Assembly (NCBI GenBank): GCA_019084435.1
Contig: JAHRFV010000146.1
Coordinates: 1 to 48,870, forward strand
Direction of reading: 5' to 3'
DNA: 48,870 nucleotides
Source of the DNA: Dethiosulfatibacter sp.
GTDB lineage: Bacteria > Bacillota_A > Clostridia > Tissierellales > Dethiosulfatibacteraceae
Part shown: one piece after another, positions 16,960-25,451 of the stretch
How positions within the stretch are numbered: the first letter of the stretch is position 1
Layout of the letters: each line of letters starts with the position of its first letter
The notes under the pieces: model-generated
Seen by the model: the letters and a program-made list of their open reading frames with translations, nothing else
What the model was told of the DNA's origin: nothing
Database searches by the model: none
Position numbers and translations under genes: made by a program

Positions 16960-17034
16960 ACAAACTGTAGATAGATTCATAACTAAGATCTCAAACATCC
17001 AGGCATATATTGAACAGATTGATACCAAAATAAT

Positions 17035-17060
17035 AGACGGGAGCGAAAGCTCTCGTCTTT
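17035..17060 (+). terminator. Terminator of the BKACE operon
   Basis: AGACGGGAGC at 17035-17044 and GCTCTCGTCT at 17049-17058 form a ten-base stem (one G-T pair) around a GAAA tetraloop, followed by a short T run. It closes the operon 75 bases after the carrier gene. Confidence 0.8.
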
Positions 17061-17111
17061 AAACTTTGGGATATTAGGCATTATCTTTTGCCCTTTTTAC
17101 AGATATTCAAT

Positions 17112-17162
17112 CAATTTGGCGTTATTCCAACCTTTTAGCGTTAATCGAATAACGCCAAATTG
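17112..17162. repeat. Perfect 16-base inverted repeat with 19-base spacer
   Basis: CAATTTGGCGTTATTC at 17112-17127 is the exact reverse complement of 17147-17162. The spacer also contains GCGTTAATCG, echoing the arms. No T run follows. It lies in the 440-base gap between the BKACE operon and the GGDEF-EAL gene, downstream of the terminator. It may be a regulatory dyad or the ends of a tiny relic element; nothing else in the gap looks like a gene. Confidence 0.65.
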
Positions 17163-17249
17163 TATCAAGCTTTGAGTGATTAGACAAAGAAAAAGAAGCT
17201 CAACGAAGGCGTGTTTTTGATACTTTGATTGTATCTGAAACTAAAAGAT

Positions 17250-17278
17250 TTGAAATAATATGTAAATTATAGTACTAT
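17250..17278 (+). promoter_or_regulatory. Possible sigma-A promoter for the GGDEF-EAL gene
   Basis: TTGAAA at 17250-17255 and TACTAT at 17273-17278 are 17 bases apart in an AT-rich stretch about 120 bases before ATG 17399. The -10 match is partial. Confidence 0.4.
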
Positions 17279-17398
17279 AAATTATATAACTAAAAATTAG
17301 TATCGAATTAATCCGAAAAAGCTAAGAGATAAAAATATGGGTAAGATGGTATTGCTGAGAATAATTACAAATAAATGTTACGTCAGAAGGGAGACTGA

Positions 17399-19786
17399 AT
17401 GAATGTATTAGCGCTCGTTATGTTTTTTTCATTTGTGATTTACCTGGGTTCAGGCATATATGTCATTATTCTGGACAGGAAATCGGCTTTAAACAGAGCT
17501 TTTTTTGCTTTGAATATGAGTTTTGCCGTCTGGGCATTTGCTCTTACCTTTTTTATTACAGCACCAAATAAAGAAAGCAGTCTGTTCTGGGATATCATTG
17601 CCTCTTTCGGTTATTATTCCTTTTCAAGCTTTGTTTTGCATTTTTTCTTATTGTATACAGGAAAAACAAGATTCCTGAAAAAATGGTGGTCATACATAAT
17701 CATCTATCTGCCAGTTTTCATTTTAATTGCAAACAAGTTAACGGTTAATTCAAGCGTTAATGATTATATCATGGGAAGCTTTGGGTGGAAGATGGTTCGC
17801 AGTACAGGATCTATATGGCTACAGGCAAGTTTAATACGTTATCTTCTTTTCAGTATCATCGGCTTTAGTCTATGCTATTTCAAATGGCAGAAAGCGCATT
17901 CAATAAGAGAAAGAAAACAGGCAAAAATCATATTTATTTCAGGAATGCTATCTCTCATAGTTGGAACTATCAGTTACTTCATGAACATTTTGTTTGAAAT
18001 TGATTTTCCTGACATGACGATTATCAGTATGCTTATCTGGATTATGGGCGTCATGTATGGCATACAAAAATACAAATTGTTAACTCTGACACCAACGGTC
18101 GCAGCAGACAACATTCTTCATACTATCATCGATGCAGTAATTCTTATCAATCCCATAGGCAAGATTTTACATACAAATATAGAAACTGGAAGACTATTAG
18201 GCTATGAAGAGGACGAATTGACAGATACAGAACTGGACAGGTTGTTCCCAGAAGGCAACAGTAACAAGAGCCAGCATATATTGGATCTCCTGAAAAAAGG
18301 CCCTGTCCGTAATCTAGAGTCTGATTTCATCACAAAAAACAACCAGCAGATACCGATCATGATTTCTGCATCAGAGTGCAGAGATCATGAAGGTGAGACC
18401 ATTGGTTATGTAATCGTATCAAAAGATGTCACAAAACTCAGGGATATGGAAAACCGACTCAAACATCTGGCTCATCACGATGCGCTGACGAATCTCCCAA
18501 ACAGACTATTGCTTAAAGACCGATTGAGACAGGCCATCGCCAGAGCAAAACGAGACCAAACATTTATCGCCCTCGTTTTATTGGACCTGGATCAATTCAA
18601 AAATGTAAATGATGTTCTTGGACACAGTATCGGTGATCTTCTACTCATCGAAATAGCAAAGCGTTTGACAGAATCTATTCGGCAAAGCGATACGGCAGTC
18701 AGACTTGGTGGAGACGAATTCGTGCTACTGATAGAAGATTTGAAATCCCCGGAAGATTATGAAACGGTCGTTAAAAAGGTTCTTGAAAGAATCATAGCAC
18801 CGTGTGTTATTGATACTCATAGACTCAAAATAACGGCCAGTATGGGCATCAGTATCTATCCGACAGATGGTAGTGATATGGAAAATCTCATGAAAAATGC
18901 CGACCTTGCCATGTATTTCGCCAAGAATCATGGAAGCAATCGTTATCAGCTATTCTCGACATCGATGAGTCTTTCAACCATAAATGCAGACCATTTAATA
19001 GACAATCTTGACAAGGCATTGGAGAACAATGAGTTAATACTGCTTTATCAACCGATTATCGACCTCACAGTAGGCAATATAATTGGAACAGAGGCGTTGA
19101 TTAGGTGGAACCATCCAGAGTATGGGATAATCACACCTTCAAAATTCATGAAAGCAGCTGAAGAAAGCGGTTCAATTGTTCCTATTGGAGAATGGGTCTT
19201 GTGGACGGCTTTTCGGCAGGCAAAGAAGTGGCAAGATGCCGGATATTCTCCTGCACATGTTTCTGTTAATCTTTCACTCCGGCAGTTTCAACAAAAGAAC
19301 CTGGTAGAGGTCATACTTGATGTGCTAAACGGAACTGGACTCAGCCCTGAATCAATACTTATGGAAATAACTGAAAGTACAGTTTTGAATGATATTGAGT
19401 ATTCTATCGATGTTATCCAGAGACTGTACAAGCACCAGGTACGATTTGTTATCGATGATTTCGGAGCCGGATATTCCTCCTTGTTATATTTCAGAAAACT
19501 TCCGATATACGCAATAAAACTGGACAGGTTTTTCACATCAAGTATTGCTGATGATCCGGAGTCCGCTGCTATTGTATCAGCAATCGTTGCGATGGCTCAC
19601 AATATGAATCTCAAGGTTATCGCTGAAGGGATTGAGGATGACAGACAATTAGAAAGCCTTCGGTCTCTGGATCAACATTTTTTTGGCTCACCTGTCTGCG
19701 ACGGAGTACAAGGGTATCTATTCAGCAAGCCGGTGTCAGTAGATATGATTGAAAAACTGCTTAAGAACCAAAAAAGAGAAAACTGA
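17399..19786 (+). CDS. Membrane-bound diguanylate cyclase/phosphodiesterase (7TM-PAS-GGDEF-EAL)
   Basis: A 795-residue cyclic-di-GMP enzyme. Residues about 1-220 form a hydrophobic sensor of seven or so membrane helices like the N-terminal 7TM region of some histidine kinases. Residues about 232-345 are a PAS domain (IIDAVILINPIGKILHTN). The GGDEF domain (about 355-515) has an intact GGDEF at 437-441, after LDLDQFKNVNDVLGHSIGD. The EAL domain (about 530-790) has EAL at 565-567, RWNHP, VNLS and DDFGAGYSSL, so both activities look possible. It would make or break c-di-GMP in response to a membrane or PAS signal. It starts at ATG 17399 behind AGAAGGGAG. It stands next to a second GGDEF-EAL protein, and both precede a secreted surface protein gene. 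Confidence 0.93.
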   Translation: MNVLALVMFFSFVIYLGSGIYVIILDRKSALNRAFFALNMSFAVWAFALTFFITAPNKESSLFWDIIASFGYYSFSSFVLHFFLLYTGKTRFLKKWWSYIIIYLPVFILIANKLTVNSSVNDYIMGSFGWKMVRSTGSIWLQASLIRYLLFSIIGFSLCYFKWQKAHSIRERKQAKIIFISGMLSLIVGTISYFMNILFEIDFPDMTIISMLIWIMGVMYGIQKYKLLTLTPTVAADNILHTIIDAVILINPIGKILHTNIETGRLLGYEEDELTDTELDRLFPEGNSNKSQHILDLLKKGPVRNLESDFITKNNQQIPIMISASECRDHEGETIGYVIVSKDVTKLRDMENRLKHLAHHDALTNLPNRLLLKDRLRQAIARAKRDQTFIALVLLDLDQFKNVNDVLGHSIGDLLLIEIAKRLTESIRQSDTAVRLGGDEFVLLIEDLKSPEDYETVVKKVLERIIAPCVIDTHRLKITASMGISIYPTDGSDMENLMKNADLAMYFAKNHGSNRYQLFSTSMSLSTINADHLIDNLDKALENNELILLYQPIIDLTVGNIIGTEALIRWNHPEYGIITPSKFMKAAEESGSIVPIGEWVLWTAFRQAKKWQDAGYSPAHVSVNLSLRQFQQKNLVEVILDVLNGTGLSPESILMEITESTVLNDIEYSIDVIQRLYKHQVRFVIDDFGAGYSSLLYFRKLPIYAIKLDRFFTSSIADDPESAAIVSAIVAMAHNMNLKVIAEGIEDDRQLESLRSLDQHFFGSPVCDGVQGYLFSKPVSVDMIEKLLKNQKREN

Positions 19787-19915
19787 AGCATCGAAGCCCA
19801 TAGATAAAAAAAGTAAGCGGGAGTCTAAATAATATGCTAATAACTGAACATGTTAGATGTTAATAATTATTGAAATTGGATGTAAGATTACTTCGTGAAA
19901 GGAGATAACAATTCA

Positions 19916-21988
19916 ATGGGAAAATCCTCATCATTCAGTTCAGAAGACATTAATGATTTAAAGGAAATATTGGAAATTGAAAAACTATCCAAACTTTTGG
20001 AGCAGTTCTATTATGCGACTGGATTAGCTAATTCTATCGTGGATCTTAATGGGAACATATTGCATGGGGTGGGTTGGAAAAGTATATGCACAGAGTTTCA
20101 TAGAAAACACGAAATATCTTTAGAGCGGTGCTTAAAAAGCGATACAATTTTAGCTAATCAATTAAAGAAAAAGGAGAAATACTCAATTTATATTTGCAAG
20201 AATGGCATGGTGGATGTTGCAACGCCCATCACAATAGATGGAGTACACATTGCCAACTTATTAATCGGACAGTTCTTTTTTGAAACACCTGATAAAGACT
20301 TCTTTATCAAGCAGGCTGAAGAGTTAGGCTTTGATAAAAAAGAGTACATAGAAGCACTTGAAGAATGTCAAATATATAATAAGGAAACCATATTGAGGTT
20401 CTTAGATTTTTTCAATGGATTAATAAATATGATTGGCGAATCTGCTCTAAAGACAATAAAACAGAAAAAACAAAACGAAGAGAAGGATAAGCGGGCAGCA
20501 GAACTGATTATTGCAGATAAAGAGCTTGCATTTCAAACCCAAGAAAAAGCAGATCGAGCAGCAGAGTTAATCATTGCCAATAAAGAGCTTGTCTTTCAAA
20601 ACCAAGAGAAAGAAAAAAGGGCAACAGAGCTCGTCATTGCTAATCAAGAACTCGCCAGTGAAATAACCCTTCGGGAAATGTCACTCAAAAAAATTGAGGA
20701 GCTTTTACATTTTGATTCGTTAACCGGATTGCCAAACCGTGTGATGTTAGTGGACAGGCTTCGGCAGGCAATAAATTTAGCGAAGAGGATTATAAAACCA
20801 ATTGGAATTTTATTTTTGGACCTTGATGGGCTCAGAACGGTTAATGATAACTTCGGACGTTCTCAAGGGGATGAATTGCTCAAAGCTGTGGCCGCTAGGC
20901 TCGTTGATCTCGTTCGAGAAACCGATACCATCGCTAGGGTTAGCGGTGATGAGTTTATCATCATGGTCCAAAACATGAGAAGCGTCGATGACATTTTGAA
21001 AGTTGCAGACAAAATCGTTGGTGCCTTCAGGCAACCATTCAAGCTGAATCAAAATGAAATCAATGTGACAACCAGTGTTGGGATATCAGTTTTTCCAACG
21101 GACGGGGAAACCTATGAAACTCTCATCAAGAATGCAGATTTAGCCATGCACAAAGCCAAGGAGAAGGGTAAAAATCAATTGGTTCTTTGTAATACAATCA
21201 TGAAAGATATTATTGCAGAAAAAATGAAACTGAGTAACGATTTGTATCGATCTTTGGAGAGAAATGAATTTGAAGTTTATTATCAACCCCAAATTAATCT
21301 AAATACGAAGAAAATAGTTGGTTTGGAAGCACTCCTCCGCTGGAATCATCCGGAGTTAGGTTTGGTTTCTCCGGTGAAATTCATTCATTTGATGGAAAAA
21401 ACCGGATTAATCAACCCCGTTGGCAAATGGGTACTGCACACTGTATGCACGCAGAACAAGGCCTGGCAGAAAGCGGGTTTGCTACCCGTCAGAATTGCCG
21501 TGAATCTGTCCATCATCCAGTTTCAAAATCACGAAATAGTGAGTCAGATAAAAAAGATATTGGATGAAACAAAACTATTGCCTCAATATCTCGAATTGGA
21601 AATCACTGAGAGTATTGCCATGTGGGATACGGATCATATTGTTCGCGTTTTGAACGCCTTTCAAGAAATGGACATTTACATTTCTATTGATGATTTCGGC
21701 ACTGAGTATTCTTCATTAACATATTTAAAACTATTACCAATTAATAGAATTAAGATTCCTATGCCGTTTATCCAAGGGATTAACGTAGATAAGAAAGATG
21801 AAGAGATTATCAAAACCATTATTGTGCTGGCGAGAATTATGGAATTGGATGTCATCGCTGAAGGGGTTGAAACACAACAGCAGGAGTCATTTTTAATGCA
21901 ATGGAAGTGTGACGAAATACAGGGTTATTATTATTACAAGCCCATGCCGGCAAAAGAGATTGAAGGGCTTTTACAAACTAATAATTGA
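19916..21988 (+). CDS. PocR-coiled-coil-GGDEF-EAL protein
   Basis: A 690-residue protein without membrane helices. Residues about 15-175 resemble a PocR sensory domain, the kind that binds small hydrocarbon derivatives, with Cys residues in SICTEFHRKH, ERCLK and YICKNG. Residues about 191-250 are three 21-residue coiled-coil repeats of the form RAAELIIANKELxFQxQEK. The GGDEF domain has SGDEF at 343-347, a substitution that often keeps activity, and a less usual DLDGLRTVND in place of DxDxFKxxND. The EAL domain has EAL at 471-473, RWNHPE, and DDFGTEYSSL where DDFGTGYSS is usual. ATG 19916 is chosen over GTG 19895 because AAAGGAGAT lies nine bases before it. It follows the previous GGDEF-EAL gene by 130 bases. 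Confidence 0.9.
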   Translation: MGKSSSFSSEDINDLKEILEIEKLSKLLEQFYYATGLANSIVDLNGNILHGVGWKSICTEFHRKHEISLERCLKSDTILANQLKKKEKYSIYICKNGMVDVATPITIDGVHIANLLIGQFFFETPDKDFFIKQAEELGFDKKEYIEALEECQIYNKETILRFLDFFNGLINMIGESALKTIKQKKQNEEKDKRAAELIIADKELAFQTQEKADRAAELIIANKELVFQNQEKEKRATELVIANQELASEITLREMSLKKIEELLHFDSLTGLPNRVMLVDRLRQAINLAKRIIKPIGILFLDLDGLRTVNDNFGRSQGDELLKAVAARLVDLVRETDTIARVSGDEFIIMVQNMRSVDDILKVADKIVGAFRQPFKLNQNEINVTTSVGISVFPTDGETYETLIKNADLAMHKAKEKGKNQLVLCNTIMKDIIAEKMKLSNDLYRSLERNEFEVYYQPQINLNTKKIVGLEALLRWNHPELGLVSPVKFIHLMEKTGLINPVGKWVLHTVCTQNKAWQKAGLLPVRIAVNLSIIQFQNHEIVSQIKKILDETKLLPQYLELEITESIAMWDTDHIVRVLNAFQEMDIYISIDDFGTEYSSLTYLKLLPINRIKIPMPFIQGINVDKKDEEIIKTIIVLARIMELDVIAEGVETQQQESFLMQWKCDEIQGYYYYKPMPAKEIEGLLQTNN

Positions 21989-21990
21989 TT

Positions 21991-22032
21991 TAATAGACCA
22001 TTCATTAGTCAGCTACCATGTGGACTATTTTA
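21991..22032 (+). terminator. Weak hairpin after the second GGDEF-EAL gene
   Basis: ATAGACCAT near 21992 can pair with ATGTGGACTAT ending 22028, followed by TTTTATT. The loop is long, so this is a weak terminator candidate. Confidence 0.35.
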
Positions 22033-22208
22033 TTCTAATTTTGCAAACTGTAATCTCGATATAAAATAATATTTCAAATCTTTTTAATTTTTTTAGACAA
22101 TCTACTATTAATCGGATAATGTTCTTTTATCATCTACATATTTTCTACACATTACTTTGTAATAATAATAAATAACACAAAACTATATGATCTTTAGGAG
22201 GATTAAGA

Positions 22209-22394
22209 ATGAAAAAATTAGTATATGTTGCAGTAATTGCTTTAGCTTTATTGGGAACAACACCTCAGGTATTTGCTGCTAATAATGTTTCGCAAATGGC
22301 AGTTTTAAAAGGAGGGCAGGCTGTTGCTCAATGTGCACAGACCATGCAAAAAGGTGTTTCAGAATGTGCAAAACTACCCGAATGTCTAAAATAG
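22209..22394 (+). CDS. Small secreted protein with three cysteines, unknown function
   Basis: A 61-residue protein. Residues 1-23 are a clear signal peptide (MKKLVYVAVIALALLG then TTPQVFA), leaving a mature peptide of about 38 residues with three Cys, in QCAQTM, ECAKLP and ECLK. I do not recognise the family. It starts at ATG 22209 directly behind TTTAGGAGG, a strong ribosome site, and is followed by a good terminator at 22428, so it is probably transcribed as its own short message. Three cysteines could give one disulphide with one free thiol, or bind metal. It sits between a sensory GGDEF-EAL gene and a surface-protein gene, which does not settle its role. Confidence 0.75.
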   Translation: MKKLVYVAVIALALLGTTPQVFAANNVSQMAVLKGGQAVAQCAQTMQKGVSECAKLPECLK

Positions 22395-22427
22395 CAAATT
22401 AGTTTGAAAAAATTAGTATTTAAGCTT

Positions 22428-22458
22428 AAGAGAGTCCCGAGAATTGGGCTCTTTTTTT
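22428..22458 (+). terminator. Terminator after the small secreted protein
   Basis: AAGAGAGTCCC and GGGCTCTTTTTTT form a hairpin with one bulged AG and end in seven T residues. Confidence 0.8.
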
Positions 22459-22545
22459 AAAGAAATAACCCAATTGAAAATATGCTATAATGTAGACATC
22501 ACCCTACTCTAGTTATATGAAAACAAATGAAAGGATTCTTTGATT

Positions 22546-24774
22546 ATGCTAAAAAAACTGGCTCTTTCTTTAATTCTATCCTTATTGATTTTTCAGACAC
22601 CGACTTTTGCCAATGAAATAAAGCATCCCTCAGAATTTTGGCAACTGATTGAAAAAGAGCAAACTGCAACTGCTGTTGGTAATGAATCAGAAATCATTTC
22701 GGTTAAATTAGCCATTATTGCTCTTTATGACTCATGGACGCCCGAGAATCAAATGCGTTTAGAAGTCGTTACACCGCGTTATGAACACATAGCTAAAATT
22801 TATGAGAGTCTTAAAGACTATGAAACATCTATCGTCTACTGGAAACTGTACATGACGGAAGCTAGTCGCCTGATCGCTTTAGGGGTTTGGAATAACGATA
22901 GCATAAAATTTGCACAGAGTAAGATTAAGAATTTGACTTTTGATGTGGATTTATATGTTAAAGCGGATGATTTAGCCACAAGCACATATTATGGAGCAAA
23001 ATTCGAACCGAATGCTGGTGTCTATTTTGGGAGCGCATACGATTTAGATCCACAAATCAAGAGTTATAACTGGGATCAAGTACGTAAAGTCTACCCTAAG
23101 AAAAATGCAGCCTATCTCATTTACCTAGATTGGAATGAACCGATTGCTCAATTTGACAGATATTTCCAAGCAGCTGTTCAGGCTGGAAATGGTATTCAAC
23201 TCGCATGGAATACTTATGATGTCCTCGAAAACATCCAACAGTATGACTCTCACATCAATGAAGTGGCAAACTACTTAAAAAATTTAAAAATACCAATTTT
23301 CCTTCGCTATGCTTGTGAAATGAACGTTGGCGAAAATGGCGAAAACCCTGCTGTTTATGTGAGAAATTTCAGATACGTTACCGATCGCGTACGTTCCATT
23401 GCGCCAAATGTCGCAATGGTCTGGTCTCCAAATGATATCACTGATAACGAACGTTCTTTAGATTCTTACTATCCTGGCGACTCCTATGTGGACTGGGTAG
23501 GTATAAGCTCGTATACCTCTTACTACTTTGGAGACAAAACCGACTGGGGTAACCTGCAAGAGTCCATCGGCACTAATTTTTTTACGGGTTCTAACGCCAA
23601 TCCTTTATCAAAAATTGCTGAAATCATTGAAAAGTATGGGAACAGAAAACCTATTATGCTTTCCGAAGTCGGTATTGCACACTATTCAAAAGTTGCAAAA
23701 GAAGACATGACGGACTGGGCGCTCATACAAATGGACCGCCTTTACCACTATGGTCCTATGATTTATCCTCAACTTAAAGGCATTTACTATTTTAACGTGG
23801 ACTCCGAAACGGCTACCATTCGCTCCACTTATGCTCTGTATCTAAACGATGCAATTAAAAACAAATACAATGCCCTTGTCGCTAATGATTATTACCTTAG
23901 CAATATCAACCAAAGCGCGACTTATCGCTATGCTAAAGTGGGAGCGATAAAAGACAAGACCATAAGCACGAGTAAAGATTTAGACCTGATGACGTATACG
24001 ATTGTGCCTAATGAGATAAAGCCTACAGTTACTTATGAACTAAATGAGACGGTCCTAGCAACAAGGACTGCCATTCCATATACCCATACTATTACAAATA
24101 CAAGTGTAAGCGATGGCGAGCACACCTTAAAAGTAATCATTAAGGATTCTCAAGGCAATACGCTAAAAACTAGTTTTTATACCCTTTCAAAAGCCGAAGG
24201 CCGGCTAAAAATTGAAAAGGGTACATTTAATGTCATCAGCTTTTCTGATATGACAAATCATTGGTCCCGTGCAACGGTTAATGAAGTAGCAAAACGAGGC
24301 ATCATCGTTGGTAGTGCTGGTAGATTTAATCCAGAAGCCAATATCACAAGAGCAGAAGCGTCTTCAATTATATCAAAATTGATTGGAACCGACAAAACGG
24401 GTGTAATTTCTAAAACTTATAGCGATGTCCAAAACGACCAGTGGTATGCACCGATGATCCAAAAGGCTCAAGCATATTTAATCGGATATGGTGATCAGTA
24501 TTTCCCTTTACGGCAAGCGACTCGTGAAGAAATCATAGCTGCTATTGTGAACCTTAAAGGTTACAACATAAAAGCTTTAAATGCTGAAGAAATCGCTGCG
24601 CTTGAAACTCGTATTATAGATTTTAACGATATCAGCACAAGCTTTAAAGATCATATTTTACTTGCTGTGCACTATGGTGTAATTAGCGGTTATCCAGATG
24701 GTAGCGTTAGACCTCTTAACCCCATCAAACGATCAGAAGTCACCGTTATACTTTACAATAGCCTATACAACTAG
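22546..24774 (+). CDS. SLH-anchored secreted glycosidase-like protein (GH26-type)
   Basis: A 742-residue secreted protein with signal peptide at residues 1-22. Residues about 145-460 look like a TIM-barrel glycosidase of the GH26 (beta-mannanase/endoglucanase) kind: an acid/base Glu258 in RYACEMN (usually RxxHEMN) and a nucleophile-like Glu374 in MLSEVGIAH, plus MVWSPND and DWVGISSYT. An Ig-like segment (about 487-550) follows. Three S-layer homology repeats run from about 566 to the end (FSDMTNHW, YSDVQNDQWY, FNDISTSF), which would hold the protein on cell-wall polymer. The substrate polysaccharide is unknown and His before Glu258 is replaced by Cys. ATG 22546 is chosen, ten bases after AAAGGA; the upstream TTG at 22540 is too close to it. 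Confidence 0.83.
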   Translation: MLKKLALSLILSLLIFQTPTFANEIKHPSEFWQLIEKEQTATAVGNESEIISVKLAIIALYDSWTPENQMRLEVVTPRYEHIAKIYESLKDYETSIVYWKLYMTEASRLIALGVWNNDSIKFAQSKIKNLTFDVDLYVKADDLATSTYYGAKFEPNAGVYFGSAYDLDPQIKSYNWDQVRKVYPKKNAAYLIYLDWNEPIAQFDRYFQAAVQAGNGIQLAWNTYDVLENIQQYDSHINEVANYLKNLKIPIFLRYACEMNVGENGENPAVYVRNFRYVTDRVRSIAPNVAMVWSPNDITDNERSLDSYYPGDSYVDWVGISSYTSYYFGDKTDWGNLQESIGTNFFTGSNANPLSKIAEIIEKYGNRKPIMLSEVGIAHYSKVAKEDMTDWALIQMDRLYHYGPMIYPQLKGIYYFNVDSETATIRSTYALYLNDAIKNKYNALVANDYYLSNINQSATYRYAKVGAIKDKTISTSKDLDLMTYTIVPNEIKPTVTYELNETVLATRTAIPYTHTITNTSVSDGEHTLKVIIKDSQGNTLKTSFYTLSKAEGRLKIEKGTFNVISFSDMTNHWSRATVNEVAKRGIIVGSAGRFNPEANITRAEASSIISKLIGTDKTGVISKTYSDVQNDQWYAPMIQKAQAYLIGYGDQYFPLRQATREEIIAAIVNLKGYNIKALNAEEIAALETRIIDFNDISTSFKDHILLAVHYGVISGYPDGSVRPLNPIKRSEVTVILYNSLYN

Positions 24775-24824
24775 AACAGATAAGAAGTGATTGTCGCAAG
24801 ACCGTAATAAAAACAGGAAAAATT

Positions 24825-24867
24825 AAGACCATAGGGATAGCTGATTAGCTTCTCTATGGTCTTTTTA
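24825..24867 (+). terminator. Terminator of the SLH protein gene (twin of 38478)
   Basis: AAGACCATAGGGA pairs with TCTCTATGGTCTTTTT and encloses an inner AGCTGATTAGCT stem. The sequence is almost the same as the terminator at 38478-38519. Confidence 0.85.
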
Positions 24868-24968
24868 TATACTTTATTATACACACTTAATTCTAATGTT
24901 TTTCTTGACTCAACTAAACAAACAACAATAATAAGTATAATAAATATATAATTTAATAAGACAATATA

Positions 24969-24996
24969 TTGACAAATATATTAGAATTAGTATAAA
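24969..24996 (+). promoter_or_regulatory. Sigma-A-type promoter of the ferredoxin gene
   Basis: TTGACA at 24969-24974 and TATAAA at 24991-24996, spaced 16 bases (18 to TAAACT), with a very AT-rich upstream stretch that may act as an UP element. The sequence TTGACAAATAT and the later TATAAACTAAAA also occur at the hemerythrin promoter (28534). Confidence 0.7.
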
Positions 24997-25065
24997 CTAA
25001 AACATATATTTCAAATCTGTAACTTTCATTAGACATAGCAGTCGTAAAGAATGGAGGTGGATAAG

Positions 25066-25254
25066 TTGAAAGCGACAATTGACAAAAATGGTTGTATTGC
25101 GTGTGGAATATGTTGGGGTATCTGTCCTGAGGTATTTAGAGAGGCTGAAGATGGATTTGCGGAGGTTTGTATCGATATAATTCCTGAAACTCATGAAGAG
25201 TCAGCAAGGGAAGCCAGTGATAGCTGCCCGGTCTCAGTTATTACGATAGAATGA
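25066..25254 (+). CDS. Single-cluster 4Fe-4S ferredoxin
   Basis: A 62-residue small electron carrier. Three cluster ligands lie in CIACGIC, followed by a further Cys in GICPEVF, and the fourth ligand is in DSCPVSVI near the end. This spacing is that of monocluster [4Fe-4S] ferredoxins of anaerobes; the extra Cys often forms a disulphide with one near the C-terminus or stays free. A TTG start at 25066 is preferred, because GGAGGTGG sits six bases before it, whereas the ATG at 25051 lies inside that ribosome site. It is followed by a rubredoxin-like gene and, beyond the inserted IS21 element, by a selenocysteine peroxiredoxin. Donation of electrons to that peroxide-removing system is plausible. 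Confidence 0.88.
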   Translation: MKATIDKNGCIACGICWGICPEVFREAEDGFAEVCIDIIPETHEESAREASDSCPVSVITIE

Positions 25255-25287
25255 AAAATATAACTTATTTAAGAAGGAGATGAGAGA

Positions 25288-25389
25288 ATGGAAAAGTATG
25301 TATGCACTATCTGTGGCACTTATCTAGATGAAGAATGGGTATGCCCTGTTTGCGGTGTACCGCAAAGTGACTTTGAGCTAACTAAGTAA
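25288..25389 (+). CDS. Mini rubredoxin-like protein (33 residues)
   Basis: A complete short gene, ATG 25288 behind AAGGAGATG, ending TAA. The product has CTIC at residues 6-9 and CPVCG at 19-23, the two metal-binding knuckles of a rubredoxin-like iron site, with VPQSDFEL after the second, exactly as in the C-terminal rubredoxin-like domain of rubrerythrin. Full rubredoxins have about 52 residues; the loop between knuckles is only nine residues here, as in rubrerythrin. It may be a stand-alone electron-transfer domain serving a peroxide or oxygen reductase. It is 33 bases after the ferredoxin gene and in the same likely operon, and the IS21 element begins 17 bases after its stop. Confidence 0.8.
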   Translation: MEKYVCTICGTYLDEEWVCPVCGVPQSDFELTK

Positions 25390-25451
25390 ATAATGATGAT
25401 GGTATTGTCAATCGAAATTTGGTCCAATCAATCGGTTGAAAAACGGGCCAC

